From Coix lacryma-jobi var. lacryma-jobi (Eukaryota; Streptophyta; Magnoliopsida; Poales; Poaceae): a DNA stretch of 64,000 bases. The stretch spans positions 96,545,104-96,609,103 of the forward strand of contig CM019823.1 of NCBI GenBank assembly GCA_009763385.1. Direction: 5' to 3'. A program made the position numbers and the translations under genes. Shown piece by piece: positions 21,156-32,912 of this stretch (position 1 is its first letter; each line of letters begins with the position of its first letter). The notes below the pieces were generated by a model. It was given only the letters and a program-made list of their open reading frames with translations, was not told the DNA's origin and made no database searches.

Positions 21156-22397
21156 TCTTTGCTCGTCCTCGAGCAAACAAGAAATGTGATTATGAAGCAT
21201 GACTTCAAAAATATATAAGAACCTGTGGACTTGAGAAATGTGATTATGCTAGCATAAAAATTACTCCATGTCATTCCTCGTACATGTGGATTTTGAAGTG
21301 TCTACCATGTCGCCTTGAGCGGTTGAAAAGTGGAACGGCTGAGACACCAAGTCATCACTTTCCTTCTATGAAGCATACTTGGAGTTTTTTTTCTTGTAAC
21401 TTTTTGCAATTGAAAACATAGCTCATACTTCTCCTCAATTGAAAACATTTTTTATTATGATCATTTTTTATGAAGAATTTTTTTTATCAAAAAGGAATTT
21501 ATGCATAAGTAAATCTTTTTGAAAATAAGGTTAAAACAAATTTATTATGCAAAGTTTTTGTTTTTTTTCAAAGGTGAAATTGTTTTTAGTTTTTATATGC
21601 AAGAAAAAAATATATTGGTTAAAAATTTAAACATGCAAAAATTCAAATTAAAAGTTGGATGGAAATCAAATATGAGATACATACCAATTTACCTATTGGC
21701 AAGGGCTCACCGTTTTAAGTCCGTTGAGCAGGGCTTCTCCATTGAATTTGGCTTCAATGTGCATCATTCAATCCTGGAGATGGATGAAAATGATTGCACT
21801 TCTTTGTTTCCGCCATGCCATTGTGATCTTTGTGTGGTTTTGGCTTGGCGGGCGCTTGATTATCTCTTTTTTTTCTTTTTGATCAAGGTCTCATCCCTGC
21901 AAAAGATAAGTGCACCATACATACCCGTGGGACTACACAAAGGTTTTTAAGCATCTATGATTGAGTTAAAGATTTCCCTCAAAGCTAATGAAAGATTGTT
22001 GTTCAAATTTAGTTTAGCAATGAGAGCTATATGTTTTTTTGAAACCTTTGTTTATTCAAAGTTCACCAATTAAATCTTGACTTACCTCCGTTTTGAATTC
22101 ATCTCAATGGCTTACCCATATGATGTTTGATAAATTCCTGCAGTGTTAGTCAATGCATACTACCAAAGTCTATACTAGCAGTTTTAGTTCAAAAATCAAA
22201 CTAGACTCCATGTCCAATTTGATTCACGTAGGCAAATTAACCTAAGCACCATGCCTAATTTAACAAGCCTATAGATATATGATCATTGCATCCAAACTTC
22301 AAACTAAGCACCATGCTTAATTCAAACGATGCATGACCAACATCCAAACCAAAACATGTTAGCATAGAAAAGTTGGCATGTGAACGAAGAACATGAG
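21156..22397 (-). other. Internal 3' tail of gypsy element G
   Basis: About 1.2 kb of AT-rich, noncoding sequence with T-rich runs near 21370-21620. No Pol motif is found on either strand. It is interrupted by the LTR of copia element C at 22398; the rest of G is not in the window. Confidence 0.5.
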
Positions 22398-24664
22398 TGT
22401 AAGTGCATCTAGCCCTTAGTGGATTTTGGTGAATTGAGTGACAACATAATTAAAGGTCCAACTAGTTTGCTAAGTGTATCAAAGGTTCAACAAGAAAAGC
22501 AAACTTGATGGTATTCCACATAGTGTTGAAATGAAGGCCAAAATTGTGTATTGTTGTATTGGAAGATCATGGAAACAACCTTGTTCAAGCAAAAGATAAC
22601 AATGCAAATAGAGTTGATGATATGGCTTCGATGTTGTGGGATATCATGGCATCATGAGAAAGCAAGCATATTTGGCAAATGACAAGTGAGACATGAATTG
22701 ATGATTTTGGAATGGTCTCAACAATGGGTTGCTTTTCATGAGAAAGAAGAGTTTGATAGTGAACTAGCCTTGATCAAGGTTGAAGAATGAATCACGAATG
22801 TATAAGTGAATAAATGCCAAGCAAATATCAAATGATAAGGACTTAACTCATATTGGATATATGTCGTCTCTACATTGGTTTGCTTGTATGAATAAATATT
22901 TGGAGGATCACTTTGCATTGATTTGATCAAGCTAGAAGTATGAAGATATATATTGAAATGAGTGTTGAGTGTCAAGCCAAAATGGACAAAATACAAGGGA
23001 CCGTGAATTGGCTTGACCATATTAATGATGATCCATATATGTCTCTATGTGAGTCAAACTAAAGCTTGATTGATCTCAACATTTATATCTAAAAGATATT
23101 CAAGCAAGGATCACAATATTGAAGAAATGGGTTTCAATGAATGCTTAATATGATGTGACTTGAGTATGGCTTGATAGGGTGAAGATATCAAAGAAAGGGC
23201 TTTGAGGTACTAAGCAAAGGTGAAGGTCAAGGAGACCGAGGTACTATGGCTAAGGTGAAGAAGAAAGTACTTGCATTAAGTCGAGGTACTAATCAAGCTA
23301 TGAGGAGTCATATTATGTTAAGGAGCAAATTATCAGTGGAAGTGACTTGAAGCCATGGACTGAACTCATATGTGTGGAAATGGTTCAAGTCACATGCTCA
23401 AGGTGTGCTTGCTCAAAGAAAGGAGACAAAGATGATTGCAACCCCCTTTTGAAGTGATATCAAGAAGAAATGGCATATGAAGACATTGAAGACTCAAGTG
23501 GTTAAAATGGTTATATTTTCTTTATCTTGAGAATAGTTATGTCGTACTATCAAGGGGATGCAATACGAATCATAGACAAGTATCAAGTGCTCAAACTTAC
23601 CGAACCAGAGTGCTAACATGAGAGAAAACACTTAGCACTGCACATGCACTTGTTGATCTTGGGCTTGTTCTCTGCAGGGTTGGATAGCCCTCGAAATAAA
23701 CTTTCCAGAATGTCCAAGATCACTAAAATCGGAGTTCAAAGTAAAAGTTATGGCATTTTTCGTGAGGTCACCTGTGCTGACTCAGGGAGCTGCGGCAGTG
23801 CCGGGCTGAGTGCGGTAGTACCGGGCCTGTACAGCCAGTAATGACTAGTTTTTGACCTCTAACGACTAGTTTTGAGTGTGGGGGGTATATATACCCACCC
23901 CACGCCTCCAGGTGAGGCTGCTGGTGCCCAAAACACTTCTAACACATCCCAAGCCATTTGAGAGCTCTCCCCAACCCTTTCTTTGTGAGAGTGACATGCT
24001 TAGTGCATGATTAAGTGTTGGGGTTGTGTGATTAAGAGCTAAAGAGCATATTAGAGCATTCCAAACCTTGAGCACTTGTTAGGCTTTGTCGATCTTCGTT
24101 GTGCATCTTTTACTCTTGGAGTTGAATCGTCCTAGACGGCTAGGCATTGTCCAGCGAGCTCCCGTGCTTGTGGTGAGCAGCGAGAAGTTTATAATTCTCT
24201 TATGTAGCTAGTGGAATCACCCTTCACTTCAAGAGTTCACTCTCTTGATTTGAGAACGAGGGCAAGGCAGCCTTGGTGGTGAGCCAATCCTCTATGGATA
24301 CCTCAACAACGTGGATATAGGCAAGCCTTGGTGGCGAGCTGAACCACAGAATTAATCTTGTGTCTTATCTTTTATGCTTTGAATTGCAATATTTGTGTTC
24401 CACTCGATCTACTTGGTTGTGAGTGTTTGTGAGTGCAGGTACTTAGTGGACTTGCTGCTAGTAATCTCCAAACACATCTCCATGTTGGCCTTAAGCTATA
24501 ACCGAAGGCATAACTGTTTGTGTGCTCTTTGCGCCGAGCGGCAGTGCCGGGCCTTGAGCAGCAGTGCCGGGGAGCAGCAGTACCGCTCGAGGTTTTAACA
24601 TCTGTTTGAGCTGATTTTTAACAGGCCTATTCACCCCCCTCTAGGTGACATCAAGGTCCTTTCA
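22398..24664 (+). repeat. 5' LTR of copia element C
   Basis: Starts TGTAAGTGCATCTAGCCCTT and ends AAGGTCCTTTCA, about 2267 bp, directly followed by a primer-binding site. TATA at 23886-23893. GCAGTGCCGG-type motifs occur upstream of the TATA (23787-23836) and again near 24531-24595. The stretch TAGTGGATTTTGGTGAATTGA near the start resembles the same region of LTR A, so the families are related. Confidence 0.85.
23886..23893 (+). promoter_or_regulatory. TATA box of LTR C
   Basis: TATATATA after GGGGG and before ACCCACCCC. A block with GCGGCAGTGCCGGG and GCGGTAGTACCGGG lies 50-100 bp upstream. Confidence 0.6.
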
Positions 24665-24666
24665 AT

Positions 24667-24679
24667 TGGTATCGGAGCC
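24667..24679 (+). other. Primer-binding site of copia element C
   Basis: TGGTATCGGAGCC, two bases after the LTR, matches the complement of the 3' end of initiator Met tRNA. Confidence 0.85.
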
Positions 24680-24714
24680 TAGGCTCTCAATTACGGGCTT
24701 AACCGCCTTGAGAG

Positions 24715-25210
24715 ATGATGTCAACAAGTGAGGAGGTATCTCTAGAGCTTCTACTCTTAGATGGCTCAAATTATACATCTTGGTGTGCTAGTATACTTGA
24801 TGTTTTTAAGGCCATGGGTCCTCAGCTCGAGCAGATTGTAGATGTGAGCATTTCACCTCCTAGTGATGATTTGGACTATCTAACTAGAGAGGATGTGAAA
24901 TGCTTACAACTCAATGCTCAAGCTACTAATGTCTTATTTAGGGCTTTGAGTGAAGATGTACTTGATGCCGTCATATTTGGAGATGGGGAACCACTTGAGG
25001 ATGCTCATCTTATTTGGACCACACTCAAGAAAAATATGATAAGTCCAAATGTGATGAGAGGTTGCTCTCATTAGAGGGATCACTTGAGGAGTGCTCAACT
25101 TCACCAACAAATAAAGAGCCTCAAGTGATTCTCTCAAAAGGTCTAGGTGATCATGCCTCATCCACTCTCACACCAACATATTCTAAAGATACAAGCCGCA
25201 ACAGCTCCTA
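24715..25210 (+). pseudogene. Copia element C gag, N-terminal fragment
   Basis: Starts at ATGATGTCAACAAG, 36 bp after the primer-binding site. It shows the copia Gag pattern LDGSNYTSWCASILDVF, LQLNAQATNVLFRALSEDV and AHLIWTTLKK. A one-base shift in an A run near 25030 moves it to a second frame (KCDERLLSLEGSLEECS). It stops being recognisable by about 25210, long before a zinc knuckle, so the element is truncated or interrupted, probably by the Helitron. Confidence 0.8.
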
Positions 25211-25621
25211 GGAAGAAGCACATGGCCACGTCACCCGAAAGATTTGGGCCGTTCGATTTCGAGATCTTTGGTCTTTCGTCATTCCAAAGCGGATTCTCAC
25301 CAGAATCGCATTTACCCATGCCTTCTTGCTTCTCACCGTGGCTTCTCATCATATTTCCAGTCGGCTGCAGCTTCTAGCTTCCGGACTCCGTTTCCACCGC
25401 CTAATAATTGTGTCTCGGCTTCTGCCCGATCAGTCGGGTCGGCCTTCTCTTCGTCTTCACGCCGCCGCTTCCTCTCGTCCTTCCTCTTCCGGCCACTGCG
25501 CCGCCGTTGCGGTTCCCTCTTGCTGTCTACTGACGGTCGCGTCGCCATTGCTGCACCTTCTGCTGCTTACTGCCTGTTGTGTCTCGCCTTCGCACGGTCA
25601 GCCAGAGGTCCGAAGGGCGGG
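25211..25621 (+). other. Junction region: end of element C and probable Helitron leader
   Basis: GC-rich, pyrimidine-rich sequence with several overlapping non-conserved frames. The Helitron 5' end should lie here (Helitrons start TC after an A). One candidate is A-TCTTTGG at 25264-25265, but nothing confirms it. The last 85 bp (25537-25621) recur in diverged form at about 27592-27680, on the far side of LTR D. Confidence 0.4.
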
Positions 25622-27485
25622 TGTTGATGGTCCTTAAACACTTGTTTTTACCATCAACATTTTACCCAAAAATTCACCAAAAAGGCATGAAAAGTAGTCA
25701 AATAGGTTTCAAACTAACCAAATTCCACATGTCCATAGATTTTTATTTGAATGCAGGATTTCGACCAAATTTGGAGAATGGATCCACCAGGGGCCGAGCC
25801 CACTCACCAGGGCCCATTTGGGCCCTAGTGGGGTGGCGCCCGCCACTCCTAGGTGGCGCTCGCCACCAAGGAGAGGCCCAAACTCTGCCCTGCCATGTCA
25901 CTGATTCGTGTGACCACCCCAGGGCCAAATCTTAGCCCTTGGTCACTAGGTCGGTGGCATCAGAGGGCTAAGAAGAGATGTCACGTGGATCATGACCTAA
26001 TTGCCCATGTGACGGTTATTTGGACATGCAACCGACCTTGGAACCGCCTTGGAGGAGTCCCTGAAGACCGTAGGATCAATGACGGTGCATCCAAGGGCCA
26101 GGGGGGTGGCGGCCGCCACCTAGGGCTGGCGCCCGCCACTAGGGTTTGCCCTAGGTCGGTTGTCTGCCCCCTATAAATACCCCCTGGAGGTGTCACTTCA
26201 TTTTCAAGCAAGGAAAGGAAGGAAGAAGCAAAGCAAGGCTAAAGCTAGAGAGATAATAGCTTAGGATTTAGCCAAGCTTAGGCAAGTAGGTAGCTAGTAG
26301 AGCAAGGCATCCTTGCCTTATTGCCCTCATGGAAGCGCTGCTCAAGGCCTAGCTCAAGAGTAGAAGCGTGCGAGTAATCGGTCCTGGAGTTGGGAAGAGT
26401 CTTCCTTCATCTCCGGTTCAGGTTTTGCTCTTGTAACTCAAGCACTTTACTATATTCTAGTTCATCATTTCAAGTATTACTTTTTTCTACTTGCCAGTAT
26501 TGAGTAGTATACTTGATTGATTGCTTGAGTACCTAGTTATCCTACATTTCAATTCACTTAGCCATAGTAGTTAATCTCTAGTGTGCTTAGTGTTTGATCT
26601 TTGCCAATAGGTTGCTTTGTTAGTTTAGTGTTTATCTTATTAAGTCAAGTATTTGCTCTGACGTCCGCAAGGGTGTCTCTATTCTAGGCCAGGATAGAGA
26701 TAGTTAGAATATAATTAGGCGTGGTGCTTAGTTATAGACTTACCTTCAGATACGGCTAGACCCCCGGATAGCTGTGGTAACAAGCAGGTGGTGACAGCCC
26801 TGTGCGCCTTGAATTCCACCACGTAGTTGGTCTAGTTTAACAGTAAGGCTCGTTGTGCTAGGGTTCAACCTAAGTCAGTGGTAAAGGCTAGTACGCCTCG
26901 GTAATTGACAAGATAGGAATAAAACTATACTTAACTTGGTTGCTTATTTGGCATTTGCCTATCTTGCTTCATAGTTATCTAGGAGTAGTTATTAGTTATT
27001 AGTTAGTTATATTAGTTATCCTTAGTTATCTTATTCCCCTTATCTACCTGTCTATCCACCTTACCTTAATCTTTCATTTCATCCTTACCTATCCACTCAT
27101 AAATTCTTTCTAGCCTTTCATCTCCTCTCTTCTCTTCTCTCCTTTTCCCTTTCTTATTCTTTGACTCTCATCCCCTCCTAGACTCGACTCATACACCACC
27201 CTAGGCTTCCTTTGGGATCAAATAAATCGACACCAGGTACTCCCAGGCGAAGTGCTACTATGATAGTTCTGTGCGCTTGCAGAATCTCCTCTAGGTAGAT
27301 TGCAATCTCTCTAGCTAGCTCCTACTAGTGTCGGGATTGACAACCCCATTTGACATTAGTAGATAGCTGCTTTAGCTTCACTCCTTTAGGTATAGTGACT
27401 AGACTTGCTACAAGTATTTCTGGCGCCATTGCCAGGGATAGACTCCATAGTCTACTCCTAATAACGACGTTAGCAAGTGTCAACA
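25622..27485 (+). repeat. Gypsy-type LTR (D) within the Helitron leader
   Basis: Starts TGTTGATGGTCC and ends GTGTCAACA, so the ends TGTTGA/TCAACA are inverted repeats; length about 1864 bp. TATA at 26172-26179 and a perfect 16-bp palindrome GGTGGCGGCCGCCACC at 26105-26120. A TGGCGCCATTGCCAGGGA motif at 27421-27438, close to the end, looks like a second primer-binding-site copy. No partner LTR is seen, and the internal part is only about 80 bp. Confidence 0.72.
26172..26179 (+). promoter_or_regulatory. TATA box of LTR D
   Basis: TATAAATA between GCCCCC and CCCCCTGG, about 50 bp after a block of GGTGGCG/CGCCACC motifs. Confidence 0.65.
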
Positions 27486-27564
27486 AGCATTTCTGGGCCG
27501 TTACCGGGGATAGTTGCCTAGCTCTATCTTTAGTGAAGTTAAGAACTACCAACAGCAGGACAGG
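27486..27564 (+). other. Primer-binding site and leftover leader of gypsy element D
   Basis: TTCTGGGCCGTTACCGGGGA resembles the TGGCGCCGTTGCCGGGGA motif that follows the 5' LTR of many grass gypsy elements. The element is truncated soon after; from about 27565 the sequence looks like GC-rich Helitron leader again. Confidence 0.5.
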
Positions 27565-28332
27565 GCGGACGGGCGCCGGCGTCGAGGTACAAAAGCATTG
27601 CCTGCCGCGCCGCCATTGTTGCTCCCTGCTGCTACTTACTGCCTATTGCGCCTTTCCTCGCTGCAGTCAAGCCCAGATCCACAAGGGGAGGGGACGGATG
27701 ATCGCGGCGTCGAGGATGGCAGGGTCACCGTCTGGCCAAGGGCGTCTGACGGAGCATGGTCGGTTGCGGGTGTCGTGCTCTGAGGCGTTCCTGTCGTTGG
27801 ATCTGTTTTGTGCTTCTACTTTTGTTGGTACAGCTACATGTTAATTGGTTCTTGTCTTTTCGTCTTCTCCTAATGCAGATTGAGCTGGTGGATGACATAC
27901 CGTGTTCCTCTGCTGCCCGCTGTCGCCGTTAACTCAGCAGTTCTCAATTCATGCCTTGCATTCAACAGATTTGTTTCATGCTTTGTGTGTTTATTTGATT
28001 CTAAATCTTACCCTTTGTTTAACGGCCACAACGATTTCGACCGCCTGCTGCCGGGATCCTGCTTGTTACTACGTTTCAGAGATTTCAAGGTATGTTTCAC
28101 ATAGCCTCCAATCTCCTTTTCGTTTGCTACTGCAGCTGTTTACGGTTTCAGCATTTTTCTAATTTGTTTTTCGTTATTGTTTGGCCTGTGTGTGGGACCT
28201 AGGTTCCTCTAGGCTGGCATGCGTTTTCCAATTGAAAAAAAAAATTCTTGAACTGTTTATGCTATCTACCTTAACCAGAAAAAAAACTAAGAATACAGTA
28301 GCCTAATTTGCTATTGCGGCTTAAACAAGAGG
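27565..28332 (+). other. Helitron leader region
   Basis: GC-rich to 27800, then T-rich with intron-like features (for example CTAATGCAG near 27870). No conserved frame. Bases 27592-27680 are a diverged copy of 25537-25621. Confidence 0.45.
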
Positions 28333-28773
28333 ATGTTTACTTTGAGGATATCTTACATAGGTGTCTTACAGGCTGTTGCAGAGCACTGTGCACTATCTTA
28401 TGTATCGGTTATACATCAGGTTGTAGATGATGGTACCAGTTTATATGGTGTGGAGATCCAATTGCCAACCTGGCATGATGGCGGAACCCACCCTGGTACA
28501 TTATTTTTTTGGGCGCCCGCGGACCTAGATCAGACTGCTGCATATGAGTCTGCTGCTCTGCAGGCGCTAATAGCTTTGCAGACTTCGTTTGGTTTTGTTA
28601 TAGTTGATTACAATGCCCATGGTCTGCTGTTATATAGGAATTTAGCACATTATCGGCTCCCGCTCGCAAATAGAGGAATACAACTTGCTAGGCTTGTTAT
28701 AGCAACAGCGAGACGGGACACTGTTAGGCCTGCACACGTTGTAGCTGCTGCCCAGCAACTCATGATGAGATAG
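28333..28773 (+). CDS. Hypothetical protein carried in the Helitron leader
   Basis: An intact 146-residue frame ending QQLMMR. It has YGVEIQLPTWHDGG, FFWAPADLDQTAAYESAALQALIALQ and FGFVIVDYNAHGLLLYRNLA. Many grass hypothetical proteins have this type of domain with a helix of the form YESAALQALIALQ (recalled as a type, not searched). It could be a captured host exon or a Helitron accessory gene. The strand order followed by an Ala-rich helix recalls the domain in the ORF0 of element B. The true start could be further upstream if the gene is spliced. Confidence 0.5.
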   Translation: MFTLRISYIGVLQAVAEHCALSYVSVIHQVVDDGTSLYGVEIQLPTWHDGGTHPGTLFFWAPADLDQTAAYESAALQALIALQTSFGFVIVDYNAHGLLLYRNLAHYRLPLANRGIQLARLVIATARRDTVRPAHVVAAAQQLMMR

Positions 28774-29749
28774 CCTGTGTTCCGCAAGAGTTATTCTTTT
28801 AAACATTTAGGATTATGATGCACTTTGATTTAGTTCTTTATTCTTTTTCTTCGTCCTGCTCTTACATGTTTAGTAGCCCTTTGTCCACCTCTGCACCATG
28901 TAACTACTGCTCTGAAACTGATTCATAGGATGGCCTGTTCTTGGAAACAGTAATTCTTCTAAGCATCTATCGCTATATTGTACCTTGCTCCACTTATTGT
29001 CTTCCTTCCCATGTTTGTCGTTATCATGACGCAAGATAACGCAAAATCATGACGCAAGATGTCATTGGCAAATGCTTTGTGGGTTCGTAGTCTGCTTTTC
29101 GATTTCATGGTACCTATTGGTATCCATTAGACTCAACTGATACCTTCAAAGAAAAAATATGGTTTGGGTACCACTATTTTCAGTCGTCCTTTCAGATATG
29201 ATTTGATTATACAGAGACATTGATTCATTGTGTTACATAAATGTCTATATGTAATTTATATATAATGTGTTTCAAAAGAAAACCAAAAAAACAGCCATCT
29301 ACGTGATCATAAGACAGCCTGGTTCTACATAAGGTTGCACTCGACAATAAAAAGATAAAGTTCCCTTGGTTCCATTTTACATCTACTTATATGGATCTGC
29401 TGCTTCATGGATCCGCCGACTTCAGCTGGTGACCAAATACAAAGTACGTAAGGCTGCTTTTTTAATCCATCCTCCATGCGGCCATACATGTAGCTGTGTT
29501 AGTAACGCATTTGTGTATGTTCTGACAGTCCATTGTTATACCTGTTAGCTGGCAGTTTAGTGCGTGTACGCACCTCTACTACAGCCGCAAATACTACTGG
29601 GGCAAGACGACGTATGTATACTTTGCTGTCTTATGCCCCTATGAAAGTTACATAAATATATCCCTATATAGCAAGATAGATGGAGAGAAAGAGATATTAG
29701 TGCTCCCAGACAGATTGCCCTAATATTCAGCTTGCCACAACAACTAGGA
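28774..29749 (+). other. Helitron region with no recognisable gene
   Basis: AT-rich sequence between the hypothetical ORF and the RepHel gene. Short frames only; it could be intron or promoter of RepHel. I see no repeat or insertion in it. Confidence 0.5.
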
Positions 29750-31496
29750 ACACATCCTGTGCTATCGAAGAAACAGATCCAGCAAATGCAAGAGCAAAAC
29801 GAAGACGTTTGTTACAGCAACACCGGATGGTTTGGGGAGGTAAATACTGCTGTTCCATGGCGAATTTGGTTTCCTATAGTCTCAACGAATAGCTGCCCAG
29901 AACCTGTTGTTACCATGCAGGTGCTGCAGCTATTCGGAGTGTTGATCTTGAGTGTGGCCATTTTGATGAAGCTTTTGTGGATGCACTCAAAGGTACAGAT
30001 CTATACCGGTTCTCCACTATCACAGTGCCAGTACTGTTACCGTCTGTTGTAAAGGCACGATTCCAAAGATACAACTGATGGTTCAGTTTCAAATGTCTTC
30101 TGTTGCACTGGATGTAGTGTCGTATCCTGGGAGGTCATATTATGGAGCACCTAATCATGAGTGTTCCAATTGCCATGCAGTTTTTGTGGAGAAGGTGTTG
30201 GCAGAGATAATGCAATAGGCGTGTGATCTATAACAAGTGTTGTAGAGGAGGCAAGGTTCGGATACCTCCATTTCAGCCGCGGCCCGAGCCTCTGGCGTCT
30301 TTGGCAAGATTTGATGGTGGTCCTGCCTCCAAAAATTCATGAGAAGCATAAGGCAGTACAATTGCCTTTTTGCTTTTACGTCTATGGGAGCTAATATTGA
30401 TCGAAGTATGAATGACGGAAGAGGCCTCCTATCTTCAAGATTTGTGGCCAGATTCACCATCGTATAGGCTCCCTGCTGCCTCCAGGAGACACACCTCCCA
30501 AATTTATCCAGCTCTATGTGTACGACACTACAAATGAGGTGCAGAACAGAATAAAAGCATTGGATCATAGCGAGGGCCGAGGTTCAGATATTGACCCTTT
30601 CATTGTACAGTCCTTGGTTGATATGCTGGATCAGCACAATCCGCTTGTGCAGCAATTTAGGATGGCAAGACATAGATTGGTATCTAATGACCCGACCCCG
30701 AGGATTTGTCATTCAAATTGTGGGCCCTCGAGAGGGAGAACCACCGCAGTACAACCTGCCAACTACTAAATGAGTTAGCTATGCTCATTGTTGGTGACTT
30801 TGGTCCTGATGCATTTGAGCGAGATATCATTGTCCACACACGTGCAAATGAACTCCAGCAGATATCAGCTATTCATCCAGCTTTCATGGCCCTCCAGTAC
30901 CCTTTGTTGTTCCCGTTTGCAGAACGTGGCTTCCAGACTGGTGTGCTATATACTGGATTAGCACCAACTGAGCAAAACACTTATACGAAGGTAACCATGC
31001 TAGATTATTTTTGCTACATGCTGCACTACAAAAGGACTCAGCCAAACCCGTACCTTTGTTATGGTGTGTTATCTGCTCAGGCAAAGTTGATGCACGCGCT
31101 TGCATTGATGAGAATAGGCTCATGTATCTGATGAAAAAACAAGAAGATATTTGGATGGAGAGTATCCAAGGTATTTGTGATGCTATTAGCAGAGGGTCTA
31201 TAGAGGGTAGAGACATGGGCAAAATGACAGTATTGCCAGCGTCGTTCACCGGGGGCAGGAGATACATGATACAGAATTATCATGATGGAATAGCCATATG
31301 TCGGGAACATGGTGCTCCTGATTTCTTTGTGACTTTCACATGTAATCCTAAATGGTTAGAAATTGCTGAGGCTATCTTTGATCATGGCCAGAGTCCAATA
31401 ATCATGCTGATGCAATTATAAGAGTCTTCAACCTGAAATTAGAAGAGCTCCTGCAAGATATTAAGAATGGAAATGTTTTCGGGCCTTGCAGTGCAG
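29750..31496 (+). pseudogene. Helitron RepHel, N-terminal part (zinc-finger and Helitron-like N domain)
   Basis: Spread over several frames, as the copy is degenerate. A basic stretch (ARAKRRRLLQQHR) near 29790 is followed by a Cys motif (CSNCHAVF) near 30160. Then come FAFTSMGANIDRS (30380-30420), QLYVYDTTNEVQNR (30510-30550), a segment with LIVGDFG, HPAFMALQYPLLFPFAERGF (30780-30940), and TVLPASFTGGRRYMIQNY with DFFVTFTCNPKWLEI (31225-31365). These are the conserved steps before the Rep domain. Single-base losses and in-frame stops break it at several points (for example near 31400). It would have bound and nicked element ends in the nucleus. Confidence 0.85.
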
Positions 31497-31642
31497 GTAC
31501 ATTCTGGATGCCTAACAAATGTGCCTAGTTTCGATTTAAGAGACAAATGTTCCATGCTAGCTCAGTTACGTGTTCACCGAATACAACACTGCTCTATGAA
31601 GACTAAAATGACCCACCTAATTTTCTCTTTCTCTCCCTGTAG
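31497..31642 (+). other. Probable spliceosomal intron in the Helitron Rep gene
   Basis: The coding line GPCSA breaks at 31496 and resumes at 31643 with VLHTVEFQKRGL, exactly as in continuous Helitron Rep proteins. The 146 bp between start GTACAT after CAG and end CCCTGTAG after a T-rich tract. They contain stops in the coding frame. Confidence 0.8.
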
Positions 31643-32912
31643 TGCTGCATACAGTAGAATTTCAAAAGCGCGGCCTTCCACATGCGCACATTATCTTATG
31701 GCTTATGGCAGATACATCAAATCCAACACCCGGCATGATTAATAGTTACATATCTGCAGAGATTCCAGATCCAAGGATAGATCCATTAGGATATGCTTTG
31801 GTTGCGGAGCACATGATGCACGGACCATGTGGAAGGCATAATCCTCGGTGCCCATGTATGAAGAAAGATAGATGTTCGAAGCACTTTCCAAAACAATACC
31901 AGGAAGAAACTTCTGTTAATTCAGAGGGATTTGCGGTGTACAGGAGAAGGAAAAGTGACCTATACATTAACAAAGGCGGTATGAAGATGGATAACAGTTG
32001 GGTGGTGCCACATAATTTGGAGTTGCCTAAAAGTACCAAGCCCATATTAATGTTGAGTGGTGTAATAAGACTACATTCATCAGGTATCTCTTCAAATTTG
32101 TCACAAAGGGTGCTGATTCAAGCAAGGCTTACTTACAGAGAGTTAAGAGAGGAGATGTTGTGCCGTTTGATGCGGAGACAAGAACAGCTAACGAAATAAA
32201 AGAATATTTGGACTGCAGATATATCTGTGAACACGATGCATGCTGGAGGCTATTTGGTTTTGATATCCACAGACATTACCCAACAGTTGAAAGGATGCCT
32301 GTGCATCTTCCCAATGAAAATTTTGTAACTTTCAACACAAAACAAAGAATGAACAATGACACTTCTTTAGAGTTCCTTAAGAAGACAATGTTAACCAAAT
32401 GGTTTGTTTGTAATGAGTTCAATCCGCGAGTCAGGACCTTGACCTATCCTCAGTTCCCTTCCAAATGGATATGGGAACACAAAAACAGAAGATGGAGGGA
32501 ACGGAAAACAAAGGAGGGTAAAATAGGCTGCATGCACCATGTTCATCGATCAGCAGATGAACGATATTACCTTCGTTTGCTTCTATTAACAGTGAAGGGC
32601 TGCACAAGTTATGAGGACATCAGATTTCATAACCACCAATACCATCCCACATTTAAAGAAGCTTGTCGTTCACGCGGCCTACTTGGTGATGACCAGGAAT
32701 GGTACAACGCATTTGATGAGGCCGCAGCTTGGTCCACCTCTAAGCAGTTGAGAAAGCTTTTTGTCACCATGATTCTGTACTGTGAGGTTGGAGATGAAAA
32801 TACTTTCTTCGAAAAGGTTTGGCGCAATTTATGTGATGACATTCAGTATCAGTATCGAGAGACTATTGGTGACCCCAATTATCAGCTACCGAACGATCTA
32901 GCTAGAGATTAA
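31643..32912 (+). pseudogene. Helitron RepHel, HUH/Y2 nickase domain
   Basis: RGLPHAHIILW carries the HUH metal-binding motif (His codons 31681-31683 and 31687-31689). MMHGPCG and NPRCPCMKKDRCSKHFPK follow. The two catalytic tyrosines are in EYLDCRYICEHDACWRLFGF (codons 32205-32207 and 32220-32222), five residues apart as in Helitrons. A one-base shift near 32060 separates the two halves, and the frame meets a stop at 32910-32912. Rolling-circle nicking and rejoining would depend on these residues, all of which are still present. Confidence 0.88.

Noticed and set aside
24667..24679. tRNA gene fragments at TGGTATCGGAGCC sites
   Set aside because: These are primer-binding sites directly after LTR ends; there is no cloverleaf around them.
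28774..29749. Additional captured gene exons in the Helitron
   Set aside because: Only short frames without recognisable motifs; could be intron or spacer, not enough to call.
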